From: Oscillospiraceae bacterium
Lineage (GTDB): Bacteria; Bacillota; Clostridia; Oscillospirales; CAG-382
Assembly: GCA_015064485.1 (NCBI GenBank)
Contig: SVSD01000005.1
Span: forward strand, 1 to 64,000
Reading direction: 5' to 3'
DNA length: 64,000 nucleotides
Positions 17,498 through 25,948 of the stretch are shown here, piece by piece. A program made the position numbers and the translations under genes. The notes below the pieces were generated by a model. It had not been told where the DNA came from. It worked only from the letters and a program-made list of their open reading frames with translations, and ran no database searches. Position 1 is the stretch's first letter; each line of letters starts with the position of its first letter.

Positions 17498-18424
17498 TTA
17501 CTCGGTTACAAGTCCAGTTTTTTCGTCGCATCCGAGAAGTATGTTCATATTCTGTATTGCGGAACCTGAAGCTCCTTTTCCGAGATTATCAAATCTTGCA
17601 ACAAGGTTAAATCTTTCTTCGTTGCCAAAGACCGAAATTTCCATATCATCTCTCATAGAATATTTGGATGCGGACAAAAATCCGTTCTCATCAGCATTAT
17701 CACAGAATTTTACAAGACCGCCGCGCGAATAAAACGCTTTATAAATTTCTGAAATCTCTTCAAAATCACAAGAAATATCATCCGCAGTCATCGAAACCGT
17801 TACTTCCATACCGCTGTAAAAAGGTGCAACTATGGGAGAAAAAACAGGTTTGTTTTCAAGCGAGCAGATTTTTGCCATTTCCTTTAAATGCTTGTGCTGC
17901 TGAGAAAGGCCGTACTGACGGGGTGCATCATAATACAGCGGAAGTTCATTACCTTCATATTCCGCTATCATCTGCTTACCACCGCCGGAATAACCTGTTA
18001 TAGAAAAACAGTGAAGCTTTATCGCGGTTGATATTACACCGGCCTTAACAAGAGGCGCAACAAGTGCAACAAAACCGCTTGCATGGCAGCCGGGATTTGC
18101 AATACGCTTGGAATTTTCAACTGCATCATATCCGCAAATTTCGGGAAAACCATATGTCCAGCCCGAATCTACTCTATGAGCAGTTGATGTATCAATAACT
18201 GCTGTAGTATTATTTTCTATAAGCGAAACAGCCTCGACCGCAGCCGCATCAGGAAGACATAAAAACGCAATATCGCATTTATTCAGCGCTTCTTTTCTTG
18301 CATCTACATTTTTGCGGAGATCATCGGATAAACGCATAAGCTCTATATCATTTCGTAATGATAATCTTTCGTATATACGCAACCCTGTAGTTCCGGCGCT
18401 TCCGTCTATAAATACTTTTGTCAT
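17498..18424 (-). CDS. argC: N-acetyl-gamma-glutamyl-phosphate reductase (type 2)
   Basis: A 308-residue NADP-dependent reductase. The N-terminal FIDGSAGTTGLRI is the dinucleotide-binding motif, and the catalytic Cys is in ANPGCHASGF. The shorter length and the CHASGF signature place it in the type 2 group, rather than the roughly 345-residue CYATA group. It is the first gene of argCJBD and follows a promoter carrying candidate ARG boxes. Confidence 0.95.
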   Translation of the reverse strand: MTKVFIDGSAGTTGLRIYERLSLRNDIELMRLSDDLRKNVDARKEALNKCDIAFLCLPDAAAVEAVSLIENNTTAVIDTSTAHRVDSGWTYGFPEICGYDAVENSKRIANPGCHASGFVALVAPLVKAGVISTAIKLHCFSITGYSGGGKQMIAEYEGNELPLYYDAPRQYGLSQQHKHLKEMAKICSLENKPVFSPIVAPFYSGMEVTVSMTADDISCDFEEISEIYKAFYSRGGLVKFCDNADENGFLSASKYSMRDDMEISVFGNEERFNLVARFDNLGKGASGSAIQNMNILLGCDEKTGLVTE

Positions 18425-18441
18425 AATACAAGCCCCTTTTG

Positions 18442-18496
18442 TGAATAATTATACAAACAATAATGTATATTATACATCTCAATTTTATTTTGTCAA
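18442..18496 (-). promoter_or_regulatory. argC promoter with two candidate ARG boxes
   Basis: On the minus strand TTGACA (18496-18491) and TATAAT (18474-18469) are spaced 16 bp. Two palindromes cover the region: ATGTATATTATACAT (18463-18477, 7-bp arms, over the -10 box) and TGAATAATTATACA (18442-18455, downstream). Their centres are about 21.5 bp apart, the spacing expected for paired ArgR/AhrC boxes bound by one hexamer. Arginine-dependent repression is the natural reading. Confidence 0.75.
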
Positions 18497-18740
18497 TACT
18501 TTTTGCAAAATTATGCAACAAAAACTGCATAAAATACAAAAATGCTGATTTTTTTAATCAAAAACAGAAAATAATATATTATTATAACAGAAATAAACAA
18601 TATTTTCAACAGTGTAAGAACCAAATATATCCTGCATAAAACAAAAAAATTATGCAATCCGCACAGTAACATCTGCCAATTTTCAATCATAATATACATC
18701 GGGTGCAAAACACCCAATGTATTGCAAGGAGTTTTTTTCA

Positions 18741-18911
18741 TTGAATAACAAGAATAACAGTGAACAGTTTATACTTGCATCTGCCTATGTGCCATATCAG
18801 GTAAGCGATTTTGAAAACTTGTTTGAACCGGACGAGGCATTATGCAAAGGAACTGTCTTCCCCGAGCTGTTCCTTCCTCACTTGGGAATGGAGGAGTATT
18901 ATGAAAGATAG
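18741..18911 (+). CDS. cotJA: Spore coat protein CotJA
   Basis: A 56-residue small protein matching the CotJA family: AYVPYQ, a central acidic segment and the PELFLPHLGMEEYYER end. TTG 18741 is preferred because AAGGAG (18726-18731) lies 9 nt upstream; an ATG at 18717 would place that site inside the gene. CotJA is an inner coat component laid down by the mother cell with CotJB and CotJC. Its 3' end overlaps cotJB by 11 nt. A sigma-E promoter is expected upstream, but I do not see a convincing match. Confidence 0.85.
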   Translation: MNNKNNSEQFILASAYVPYQVSDFENLFEPDEALCKGTVFPELFLPHLGMEEYYER

Positions 18912-19161
18912 AACATCAAAAGCATATCTTATGAGAAAATGGCAAGAATATTCCTTTGCCGCATACGAAGCAAGACTTTATCTTGACACACATCCCGATT
19001 CCAAAGCCGCACTTCGTTATTTCAATAAGTTTAACAAAATGAGCATTGCTGTATCCAAAGAATTACAGGAAAAATACGGTGCAGTAAACACAAATCTTGA
19101 TACTGAACTTGAAAGCTGGAGCTGGATCGATATGCCCTGGCCCTGGACTAAGGAGGCATAA
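18901..19161 (+). CDS. cotJB: Spore coat protein CotJB
   Basis: An 86-residue CotJB-family protein, with the typical LMRKWQEYSFAAYEARLYLDTHP segment and the C-terminal WPWTKEA. GGAGG precedes ATG 18901, and longer upstream frames do not resemble the family. It lies between cotJA and cotJC in the standard order, with 2 nt before cotJC. Confidence 0.92.
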   Translation: MKDRTSKAYLMRKWQEYSFAAYEARLYLDTHPDSKAALRYFNKFNKMSIAVSKELQEKYGAVNTNLDTELESWSWIDMPWPWTKEA

Positions 19162-19163
19162 CT

Positions 19164-19754
19164 ATGTGGAATTACGAAAAGAAGCTTCAGTTTCCTATTA
19201 ATATAAAAGATACCGATGCAAGAACTGCTAAAATAATTATGAGCCAATACGGCGGACCCGACGGCGAAATTTCCGCATCGCTCAGATATCTCTCTCAACG
19301 CTTTACAATGCCTAACGGTGAACTGATAGGAATACTCACCGATGTGGGTACAGAAGAACTTGCGCATATGGAAATGGTTGCAAGCATTGTCCATCAATTG
19401 ACTAAAGGTTTGACAGAGAAACAAATCGAGGAGCAGGGATTTGCAGATTATTATGTTGATCACGGTGTAGGGATTTGGCCTCAGTCAGCAGGCGGTATTC
19501 CCAACAATGCTTTGACTTACGCTTCAAAAGGCGATATCATTGCAGATCTCAACGAAGATCTTGCAGCAGAACAAAAAGCCCGTGCGACTTATGACAATAT
19601 TCTGCGTCTTATCGACAACCCTGATGTAATAGCTCCCATAAGATTTTTAAGACAACGAGAAGTTGTTCATTATCAGCGTTTCGGAGAAGCTCTTGACAGA
19701 TATCAAAACGGAGATTTTGACCATATAAAAGTGTATACAGGACTTAAAAAATAA
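19164..19754 (+). CDS. cotJC: Spore coat protein CotJC (manganese catalase family)
   Basis: A 196-residue di-manganese catalase-like protein of the spore coat. The metal-ligand helices are visible in TDVGTEELAHMEM (Glu, His) and EDLAAEQKARATY...REVVHYQRF. It may retain catalase activity or be mainly structural; in Bacillus and Clostridioides it associates with CotJA and CotJB. AAGGAGG lies upstream of the ATG. Confidence 0.94.
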   Translation: MWNYEKKLQFPINIKDTDARTAKIIMSQYGGPDGEISASLRYLSQRFTMPNGELIGILTDVGTEELAHMEMVASIVHQLTKGLTEKQIEEQGFADYYVDHGVGIWPQSAGGIPNNALTYASKGDIIADLNEDLAAEQKARATYDNILRLIDNPDVIAPIRFLRQREVVHYQRFGEALDRYQNGDFDHIKVYTGLKK

Positions 19755-19761
19755 ACTGATT

Positions 19762-19800
19762 AAACATACCGGCTTATATAAGCCGGTATGTTTATTTTTA
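19762..19800 (+). terminator. cotJ operon terminator
   Basis: Perfect 14-bp arms AAACATACCGGCTT (19762-19775) and AAGCCGGTATGTTT (19780-19793), a 4-base loop and a T-rich tail. Confidence 0.9.
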
Positions 19801-19814
19801 ATTACATAAAATGC

Positions 19815-19843
19815 TTGAAGTTTATTGTAAAATAGATTATAAT
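19815..19843 (+). promoter_or_regulatory. Probable sigma-A promoter of the GerMN lipoprotein gene
   Basis: TTGAAG (19815-19820) and TATAAT (19838-19843) are separated by 17 bp, about 30 bp before the start codon. The vegetative type of promoter argues against purely sporulation-specific expression. Confidence 0.6.
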
Positions 19844-19872
19844 TAAATAAAGAAATATTTGGAGGTGTAGTT

Positions 19873-20418
19873 ATGAAAAAAATCATTATTGCTCTTACTT
19901 TGCTTTCACTTGCTTTTTCTTTCACTTCTTGCTTCAAACAGACTCAAACCGAAATCAATAACGATAACGGAACGACTCATTCAGAGAGTAATAAAGGCAA
20001 CGAAATTTTGGAAACGCCAACACCTGTAAGTGTGGATTATACCGTAAAATATTATGATATAATAACAGATGAATGGAAAGAGTTTTCGTCAACTGCAAAT
20101 TTTGAAGAACAGCCGGATCCTGCTTTCTTTATCAGTGAAGTTTCGCGACTTATGGGAATTTCCGTTTCCGTAAATAATATAACCGCTGAAAATGACAAAA
20201 TGACAATTGATTTTTCCGCTTCCTCTCCCCCTTTAAACGGCACAGGCTCTTATGAAGAGAACTGTATACTTGAAAGTATTTGCAGTACCCTTTTCGGTGT
20301 TTTTCCCGAAATAAATAACATACATATAACCCAAGACGGAAAGGAATACGACAGCGGACATCTCTCGCTGTCTCCGGACACCCCTTATGCTACAAGAACA
20401 TCAGAAAAACTCGGATAA
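19873..20418 (+). CDS. GerMN-domain lipoprotein
   Basis: A 181-residue predicted lipoprotein. A short signal peptide ends in the lipobox FTSC (Cys20), followed by a Ser/Thr/Asn-rich linker and a C-terminal GerMN-like (Sporulation and spore germination) domain at about residues 70-165. Evidence for that domain includes the SICSTLFGVFPEINNIHITQDGKEYD ending, which is shown here only in outline: a long helix, FPEI, and a QDGKE turn. GerM in B. subtilis is needed for sporulation and cortex formation, but stand-alone GerMN lipoproteins of Clostridia have no assigned role. GGAGG precedes ATG. The 3' end overlaps the next gene by 32 nt. Confidence 0.75.
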   Translation: MKKIIIALTLLSLAFSFTSCFKQTQTEINNDNGTTHSESNKGNEILETPTPVSVDYTVKYYDIITDEWKEFSSTANFEEQPDPAFFISEVSRLMGISVSVNNITAENDKMTIDFSASSPPLNGTGSYEENCILESICSTLFGVFPEINNIHITQDGKEYDSGHLSLSPDTPYATRTSEKLG

Positions 20419-21223
20419 TATAAAGCTTCGCAGACACAAAACGAGAAACGGTAAGGCTATAAACAATCAGAAGCATTATACCGTCGATAAAAGGGCCGCA
20501 TCTTCCGAAGAAAGAAATGCATACGACACTTTGATCAAAAATGGAAATTTGCCCGAGAACACCGATATAAATATAGGTATCAAAAGAAAGAAGATAGACG
20601 GAAGCGAAAAATATATTATCGTAGATCCAAAAGAAGAGCTTAGCCGCGTAAAGTCAAGAAAGTATACAAATATGCTTATATGTTTTCTTGCAGTAATTTC
20701 TTTAATAATAGCTTTATTTACAATAGCAGATTTCTTTTTCACAACTCCGACAGGACAAAAACTGGCAAGCTTTTTAAACGGTTCTCCTGTTTCCGAAAAC
20801 GGAAACTATAATTTCGGAAAGTTTGATGATTATGTTACCATCGGCGACAGCTATAATACTGCAATTGAAATTTTAGGTTCGCCTGAAACTATAAAGACTG
20901 ACAATACCTCAAGCTTTTATTATTATAACGACTCATACATCATAGTAAAAAACGAAACGGTTGTCGGTTATTACAAAGCATCCGATGATGATTTCAAAGT
21001 AACCGTCGGTGAGCGGAAAAAGGACATTCAATCTATGATATTTGTCGGGGATGATGCCAAAAGAGTAGTCGATAAATTAGGTTCTCCGGATCACTACTTG
21101 AAACAGCGATGGATATATTATGATATGGATATCGATTACAAAAAGACAAGCAAGAATAAGGGTAAAACTCTAACAGTAAATTTTGATGACAAATATATTG
21201 TAACAAGTATCAATTTGGAATAA
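20387..21223 (+). CDS. Single-pass membrane protein with two BamE-like repeats
   Basis: A 278-residue protein that I do not recognise by name. Residues 1-90 are basic and hydrophilic, a single transmembrane helix follows (about 93-120), and the rest is extracytoplasmic. The outer part contains two similar blocks: GDSYNTAIEILGSPE...FYYY (about 148-195) and GDDAKRVVDKLGSPD...WIYYD (about 214-245). The G...A...LG.P motif followed by an aromatic strand is the pattern of the SmpA/BamE-like fold. It begins inside the preceding lipoprotein gene without a clear ribosome binding site, so translation is probably coupled and the two proteins may act together at the membrane. Confidence 0.65.
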   Translation: MLQEHQKNSDNIKLRRHKTRNGKAINNQKHYTVDKRAASSEERNAYDTLIKNGNLPENTDINIGIKRKKIDGSEKYIIVDPKEELSRVKSRKYTNMLICFLAVISLIIALFTIADFFFTTPTGQKLASFLNGSPVSENGNYNFGKFDDYVTIGDSYNTAIEILGSPETIKTDNTSSFYYYNDSYIIVKNETVVGYYKASDDDFKVTVGERKKDIQSMIFVGDDAKRVVDKLGSPDHYLKQRWIYYDMDIDYKKTSKNKGKTLTVNFDDKYIVTSINLE

Positions 21224-21231
21224 CAAGAATT

Positions 21232-21262
21232 AAACCCACGAATAATCGTGGGTTTTGTTTTT
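21232..21262. terminator. Terminator between convergent genes
   Basis: Perfect 10-bp arms AAACCCACGA and TCGTGGGTTT with a 4-base loop and T-run; usable from both directions. Confidence 0.88.
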
Positions 21263-21267
21263 TTATT

Positions 21268-22005
21268 TCAAATTAAAAATCCTCCGTTGGGACTTAAAAC
21301 CTGACCCGTAATAAAAGCTGCATCATCAGATGCAAGAAACAGTACAGATCTTGCAATTTCCCAAGGTTTTCCGATTCGTTCAAGAGGAGTTTCATCGCAA
21401 AGGCTCTTAATATCCTCATCAGAAAGAGCGTTGTTCATTTCGGTATCAATAACGCCGGGAGCAATACAGTTTACTGTGATATTTGAAGGGCCGAGTTCTT
21501 TGGCAAGGGCTTTTGTCATACCTATTACCGCTGCTTTTGATGCCGAATAGTGAACCTCACAGGATGAGCCGCAAACACCCCAAATAGACGAAATATTAAT
21601 TATTTTTCCGTTCTTTTCTCTTACCATATGAGGAACTGCAGCTCTTGTAACATAAAAATTGCCCTTAACATTCGTATTGAATGTATCATCCCACAATTTA
21701 TCTGTTATCTCAGTAAAGAGCGAAAAAGAAGATATACCCGCATTATTTACAAGAACATCTATTTTTCCGGAATAAGTAAGTGCTTCATCGCACAGCATCT
21801 TTGCTTGTGAGGAATCGGAAATGTCAGCTTTAACAAGCTTGCATTCTCCGCCGTCATTTATTATTTTTTCAGACAGTGCTATAGCTTCATTTTCAGATTT
21901 ATTGTAATTTATAACAACAAAGTATCCGGCTGTTGCCGCTTCGTATGCAACAGATGCACCGATTCCTCTTGAAGCACCTGTAATAAGCATTACCCGTTTC
22001 ATCAT
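21268..22005 (-). CDS. Short-chain dehydrogenase/reductase (FabG-like)
   Basis: A 245-residue SDR enzyme. The Rossmann motif TGASRGIG, the NNAGIS strand and the catalytic Tyr-Lys in YSASKAA are all present, with Ser in NISSIWG. It resembles 3-oxoacyl-ACP reductase, but its position after metG and tatD, away from fab genes, means the substrate is unknown. ATG 22005 with GGAGG upstream; the start is embedded in the tatD stop region. Confidence 0.85.
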   Translation of the reverse strand: MMKRVMLITGASRGIGASVAYEAATAGYFVVINYNKSENEAIALSEKIINDGGECKLVKADISDSSQAKMLCDEALTYSGKIDVLVNNAGISSFSLFTEITDKLWDDTFNTNVKGNFYVTRAAVPHMVREKNGKIINISSIWGVCGSSCEVHYSASKAAVIGMTKALAKELGPSNITVNCIAPGVIDTEMNNALSDEDIKSLCDETPLERIGKPWEIARSVLFLASDDAAFITGQVLSPNGGFLI

Positions 22006-22006
22006 A

Positions 22007-22813
22007 TCATATCCTCCAGACCGTAAAGGCGACACGCATTGCTATAGGTGAGTTCACAAACTTCCCCGCAGGTAAGCGATAAAATCTTACCAGCTTTTCG
22101 GTTATATATTTAATATTTCCAGAATGATTTATTTTTCCTCTCTCGGGAACCGGTGCAAGGTAAGGACAGTCTGTTTCAACAAGAATTCTATCAAGATACT
22201 TTCCGTTTTCAAAGTCTTTAATAAATTCAGCAACTTCAACGGTTTTCCTCGCATTTTTAAAAGTGACGATACCGTTAAAGGATATATACCAGCCTTTTTT
22301 TAAAAGCACTTTTGCCATTTCGCAAGAGCCCGAAAAACTATGAAAAACGCCGGATATATCCGAAAAATCAGAGATTATTTCAAGACAATCACCATGAGCT
22401 TCTCTGTCGTGAATTATAACAGGAAGTTTAAGCTCTTTTGCAAGTTCAAGCTGATTTATAAAAACTTCTTTCTGAATATCTGCAGTTTCTTTACCGTAAT
22501 AGTAATCAAGACCGATTTCTCCGATTGCTTTGCATTTATTGTGCAATGCATTATTTCTGACAGTTTCAAGCCATTCCGCCTCTATCGAATCAGTATCGGC
22601 ACTTTCCGGATGAACACCTGCAGAAAAATATACGAAATCCAAATTTTCAGCAATCGCTTTTGAAGTTTCAATTGATTTTAAACTCGCCGCCGCATTCATA
22701 ACAAGAGATACATTATCATCGTTGTGCAAACGATTAAGGAGGGCGATTTCGCCCCCCTCAAATCTATCATCATCGTAATGGGCGTGAGAATCAAATATTC
22801 TGATACCTGCCAT
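22007..22813 (-). CDS. tatD: TatD-family metal-dependent hydrolase (DNase)
   Basis: A 268-residue TIM-barrel hydrolase of the TatD/YcfH family. Metal ligands are seen in FDSHAHYDDDRF, GEIGLDYY (Glu), VIIHDREAH (His), FHSFSG (His) and ETDCPYLAP (Asp). TatD proteins have 3'-5' exonuclease and DNA-repair-type activities. Coupling with metG (TAATG overlap) is a common arrangement in Firmicutes. The segment around residues 215-250 is somewhat divergent in the C-terminal helices. Confidence 0.93.
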   Translation of the reverse strand: MAGIRIFDSHAHYDDDRFEGGEIALLNRLHNDDNVSLVMNAAASLKSIETSKAIAENLDFVYFSAGVHPESADTDSIEAEWLETVRNNALHNKCKAIGEIGLDYYYGKETADIQKEVFINQLELAKELKLPVIIHDREAHGDCLEIISDFSDISGVFHSFSGSCEMAKVLLKKGWYISFNGIVTFKNARKTVEVAEFIKDFENGKYLDRILVETDCPYLAPVPERGKINHSGNIKYITEKLVRFYRLPAGKFVNSPIAMRVAFTVWRI

Positions 22814-24819
22814 TATCTTATAACACTACCTTCGGGAATGGAATCGTCAAGGAATGTGATCTTGATATTTTCATTTCCGTCTTCATCCTTATAGCCTGCT
22901 GCGAGTAACATACCGTGACTTTCAACGCCGCGAAGCTTTGCGGGTTTGAGGTTTGCAACAAGAATAACTTTCTTTCCGACAAGTTCATCCGGAGTGTATG
23001 ATTTTGCAATACCCGAAACTATCTGTCTTTCACCGCATCCGTCAAACGCCATAATCTTTAAAAGCTTATCTGACTTTTCAACAGGTTCCGCCGAAAGAAT
23101 TTTCGCACAAACAAGCTTTACCTTTGCAAAATCGTCTATATCGATAAGTGCATCATCACAGATTTTGTCATTCTTTGCATCATTTTTCTGAAGTTTTTCA
23201 GGCTTTTTATTCTCTTTGGCAGCTTTTGCGCTTTCGTTCGCAGCAGTAATTTCAGACATTTTCTTTTCTTCGTCGATTCTTACAAACAGCGGTTCGGGTT
23301 TGGAATTAACCTTAGCGCCGGAAGGAACATTGCGTCCGAATTTTTCTATATCAGCCCAGTTAGTAATATCCGTTAAAATATTTTCGGGATCATTTATCTG
23401 ACGGATGATCTTTTCTGCAGATGAAGGCATAAACGGGAAAAGCAAAGTTGCACTTATACGGATACCTTCGTAAAGGTTATACATAACAGTAGCAAGTCTG
23501 TCTTTCTTTGTTTCATCCTTGCCGAGCACCCAAGGGGTAGTTTCGTCTATATACTTATTAAGGCGGCGAAGGATTGTCATAATCTCGTCTGATGCATCAG
23601 CAATATGGAAAGTTTCAAAGCCTTCTGAAACCTTCTTAACGCCGTTTTCGATTGTAGCAATAAGATCCTCGTCAACTTCTTCCTTTACTATAGGAGAAGG
23701 TACGACGCCGTCAAAGTATTTGTTGATCATCGCAACAGTGCGGTTTACAAGGTTACCTAGAGTATTTGCAAGATCGGAATTATAACGGGCAATAAAAGAT
23801 TCGTATGTTATGCTACCGTCATTAAGATACGGCATTTCAGCAAGAACGAAATAGCGGACAGCATCAGAACCGAAATAGTTTGCAAGGTCATCAGCATAAA
23901 TCGCATTACCTCTTGATTTGCTCATCTTGTCAAATCCAACGAGAAGCCAGGGATGTCCGAATATTTTCTGAGGAAGAGGAAGTCCAAGTGCCATAAGAAT
24001 TACAGGCCAATAGATTGTATGGAATCTGAGTATATCCTTACCGATTATCTGAACATTTGCGGGCCAGTATTTCTTGAAAAGCTCGCCCTGTTCGTCGATA
24101 TCGTATCCGAGTGCAGTAATATAGTTGATAAGCGCATCCATCCATACATAGATAACATGACCGTCATCAAAGCTTACCGGAACGCCCCATTTGAATGTAG
24201 AGCGGGAAACGCAAAGATCCTGTACACCCGGTTTTATGAAGTTGTTTACCATTTCCTTTTTACGGGCTTCGGGATAAATAAAATCCGGATGTGATTCTAT
24301 GTAGTCCTCAAGCTGTTTCTGATACTTTGAAAGCTTTAAAAAGTATGCAGCTTCCTTTGATTTCTGTACATCTCTGCCGCAATCGGGACATTTGCAGCCC
24401 GCAGCCTGAGTTTCGGTCCAGAAAGATTCGCAAGGAGTACAATACCAGCCTTCATATTCGCCTTTATAGATATCTCCCTGATCGTAAAGCTTCTTAAATA
24501 TATTCTGTACAGCCTTTACATGGTAATCATCGGTTGTACGGATAAATTTATCATAGCTTATATCCATCAAAGACCAGATGCCCTTAAGTTCGTCTGTTAT
24601 TCTGTCAACATACTGCTGAGGAGTGATCCCCTCTTCCCTTGCGGCATCTTCAATCTTCTGACCGTGTTCATCAGTACCTGTGAGGAAAAACACATCAAAA
24701 CCGTTTAATCTTTTAAAACGGGCGATAGCGTCTGTTAGAATCATCTCATATGTGTTTCCGATATGAGGCTTACGGGAAGTATAAGGAATCGCCGTTGTCA
24801 AATAATACTTTTCTGCCAT
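22813..24819 (-). CDS. metG: Methionyl-tRNA synthetase
   Basis: A 668-residue class I synthetase. The HIGH-type motif is PHIGN (about residue 20), KMSKS is FDKMSKSRGN (about 300), and a zinc knuckle lies in CTPCESFWTETQAAGCKC..C (about 127-145). An anticodon-binding helical domain, a charged linker (about 530-560) and a C-terminal EMAPII/Trbp111-like tRNA-binding domain follow. AAAGGAAA precedes the ATG. No T-box or SAM riboswitch was found in the short upstream gap. Confidence 0.97.
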   Translation of the reverse strand: MAEKYYLTTAIPYTSRKPHIGNTYEMILTDAIARFKRLNGFDVFFLTGTDEHGQKIEDAAREEGITPQQYVDRITDELKGIWSLMDISYDKFIRTTDDYHVKAVQNIFKKLYDQGDIYKGEYEGWYCTPCESFWTETQAAGCKCPDCGRDVQKSKEAAYFLKLSKYQKQLEDYIESHPDFIYPEARKKEMVNNFIKPGVQDLCVSRSTFKWGVPVSFDDGHVIYVWMDALINYITALGYDIDEQGELFKKYWPANVQIIGKDILRFHTIYWPVILMALGLPLPQKIFGHPWLLVGFDKMSKSRGNAIYADDLANYFGSDAVRYFVLAEMPYLNDGSITYESFIARYNSDLANTLGNLVNRTVAMINKYFDGVVPSPIVKEEVDEDLIATIENGVKKVSEGFETFHIADASDEIMTILRRLNKYIDETTPWVLGKDETKKDRLATVMYNLYEGIRISATLLFPFMPSSAEKIIRQINDPENILTDITNWADIEKFGRNVPSGAKVNSKPEPLFVRIDEEKKMSEITAANESAKAAKENKKPEKLQKNDAKNDKICDDALIDIDDFAKVKLVCAKILSAEPVEKSDKLLKIMAFDGCGERQIVSGIAKSYTPDELVGKKVILVANLKPAKLRGVESHGMLLAAGYKDEDGNENIKITFLDDSIPEGSVIR

Positions 24820-24864
24820 TTTATATATTTCCTTTCGTGAATATTCGAGTATTAAATATGCATA

Positions 24865-25659
24865 TCATGTAAAAGCGTAAAATGTACATTTTTTACTGTC
24901 TTCAGCTACATAAAACGCGAAAGAACAAAGTGTGTTAAGGTAATACGGCAAAACATATATAAGAGAAATGCCGAATGTAAAATATACCGTCAGAAAATGA
25001 GGGATGAACGAAAGATTTAAAAGGAAAAGTTCTCCCCTTTTACCTTTCATCATATTTTTGCTGCGGCAAAGTTTAACACAAAAACTGCTTTCATCGGAAT
25101 TATCTGTTAAAAAAAATACCATAAAAAAGCTGTTTAACCATATACTAAAAAAAGCAATTATTAAAAAACAAAGGATGTAAAAAGAAAATCCAAATAAGGA
25201 ATCCAAAATCTCGCTTTCAAAACTGAAAGATGCAAGCGTTTCCCGGGTAATTGCCGGCAAACAGTTTAATATAAGAAACTCAAAAAAGCATAAAATCGCG
25301 GCAAACACAGATAATCTTAAATGCTTACAAAACTCCTGTTTTTCAGTAAACACATTAAGACAACATACTTTTCTCTTTTCAGTATTCTTTTTTAACAAAA
25401 TATATGAGCGTAACAATTCTGTAAAAAAAGCAGATAAAACAAGAAAAACAAATGAATAAAGAACGATTTCAAAACATAATGCGATACTGTCGGGCGCTGT
25501 GCTTGAAACAGTACGGGAAAGAGTTCTCAAAAAAGATGAGCTCCCGGCCGCAAGTATAATGAAAAGAAAACTTGTGCTGAAGAAGAAAAGCGGATTTGAA
25601 AAAATGCTCTTTCTTGCTTCGCGCTTGATCGCCTTGCGCCGCATATGAAAAGAAGCCAT
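24865..25659 (-). CDS. Integral membrane protein of unknown function
   Basis: A 264-residue protein with a basic N terminus (MRRKAIKREARKS) and about five to six hydrophobic segments (roughly 25-50, 68-92, 125-145, 165-195 and 225-250). I see no catalytic motif or known family signature. ATG 25659 has GGAGG 7 nt upstream; an ATG at 25704 is in frame but would put that site inside the gene. It lies 45 nt upstream of metG and may be co-transcribed with it. Confidence 0.65.
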   Translation of the reverse strand: MASFHMRRKAIKREARKSIFSNPLFFFSTSFLFIILAAGSSSFLRTLSRTVSSTAPDSIALCFEIVLYSFVFLVLSAFFTELLRSYILLKKNTEKRKVCCLNVFTEKQEFCKHLRLSVFAAILCFFEFLILNCLPAITRETLASFSFESEILDSLFGFSFYILCFLIIAFFSIWLNSFFMVFFLTDNSDESSFCVKLCRSKNMMKGKRGELFLLNLSFIPHFLTVYFTFGISLIYVLPYYLNTLCSFAFYVAEDSKKCTFYAFT

Positions 25660-25709
25660 CTCTAAACCTCCAAAACATTTCGGCACAAATGCAATATTAT
25701 CCAAATGTT

Positions 25710-25738
25710 ATTATATAACATATTTTTGAAAAAAGCAA
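25710..25738 (-). promoter_or_regulatory. Probable promoter of the membrane-protein/metG operon
   Basis: Minus-strand TTGCTT (25738-25733) and TATAAT (25715-25710) are 17 bp apart, about 50 bp before the start of the membrane-protein gene. The -35 box is weak. Confidence 0.5.
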
Positions 25739-25866
25739 GATAAAACGATACCACATTTGCTTTTTTATTGCTATTTTACCGTTGTCATTGATTTTATACA
25801 TATGAAAAAAATTTATACACTGTCGCATCAAAATATCCCGGATTATCAAAATATAACCTGTAAACC

Positions 25867-25894
25867 TTGACAAATTTTAAAAAAATCGTATAAT
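25867..25894 (+). promoter_or_regulatory. Promoter of the acyl ligase-ACP-lnt operon
   Basis: TTGACA (25867-25872) and TATAAT (25889-25894) with a 16-bp spacer, about 55 bp before the first start codon; close to the sigma-A consensus. Confidence 0.8.
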
Positions 25895-25948
25895 AGTAAG
25901 TGTATTCGTATGCAATAAAATACATCGAAAAGATATAGGAGGTATATT

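Noticed and set aside
18511-18741. Minus-strand open frame of 76 codons between argC and cotJA.
   Set aside because: It lacks a convincing start site, is dominated by hydrophobic and Phe/Ile codons expected from A/T-rich noncoding DNA, and overlaps the cotJ upstream region.
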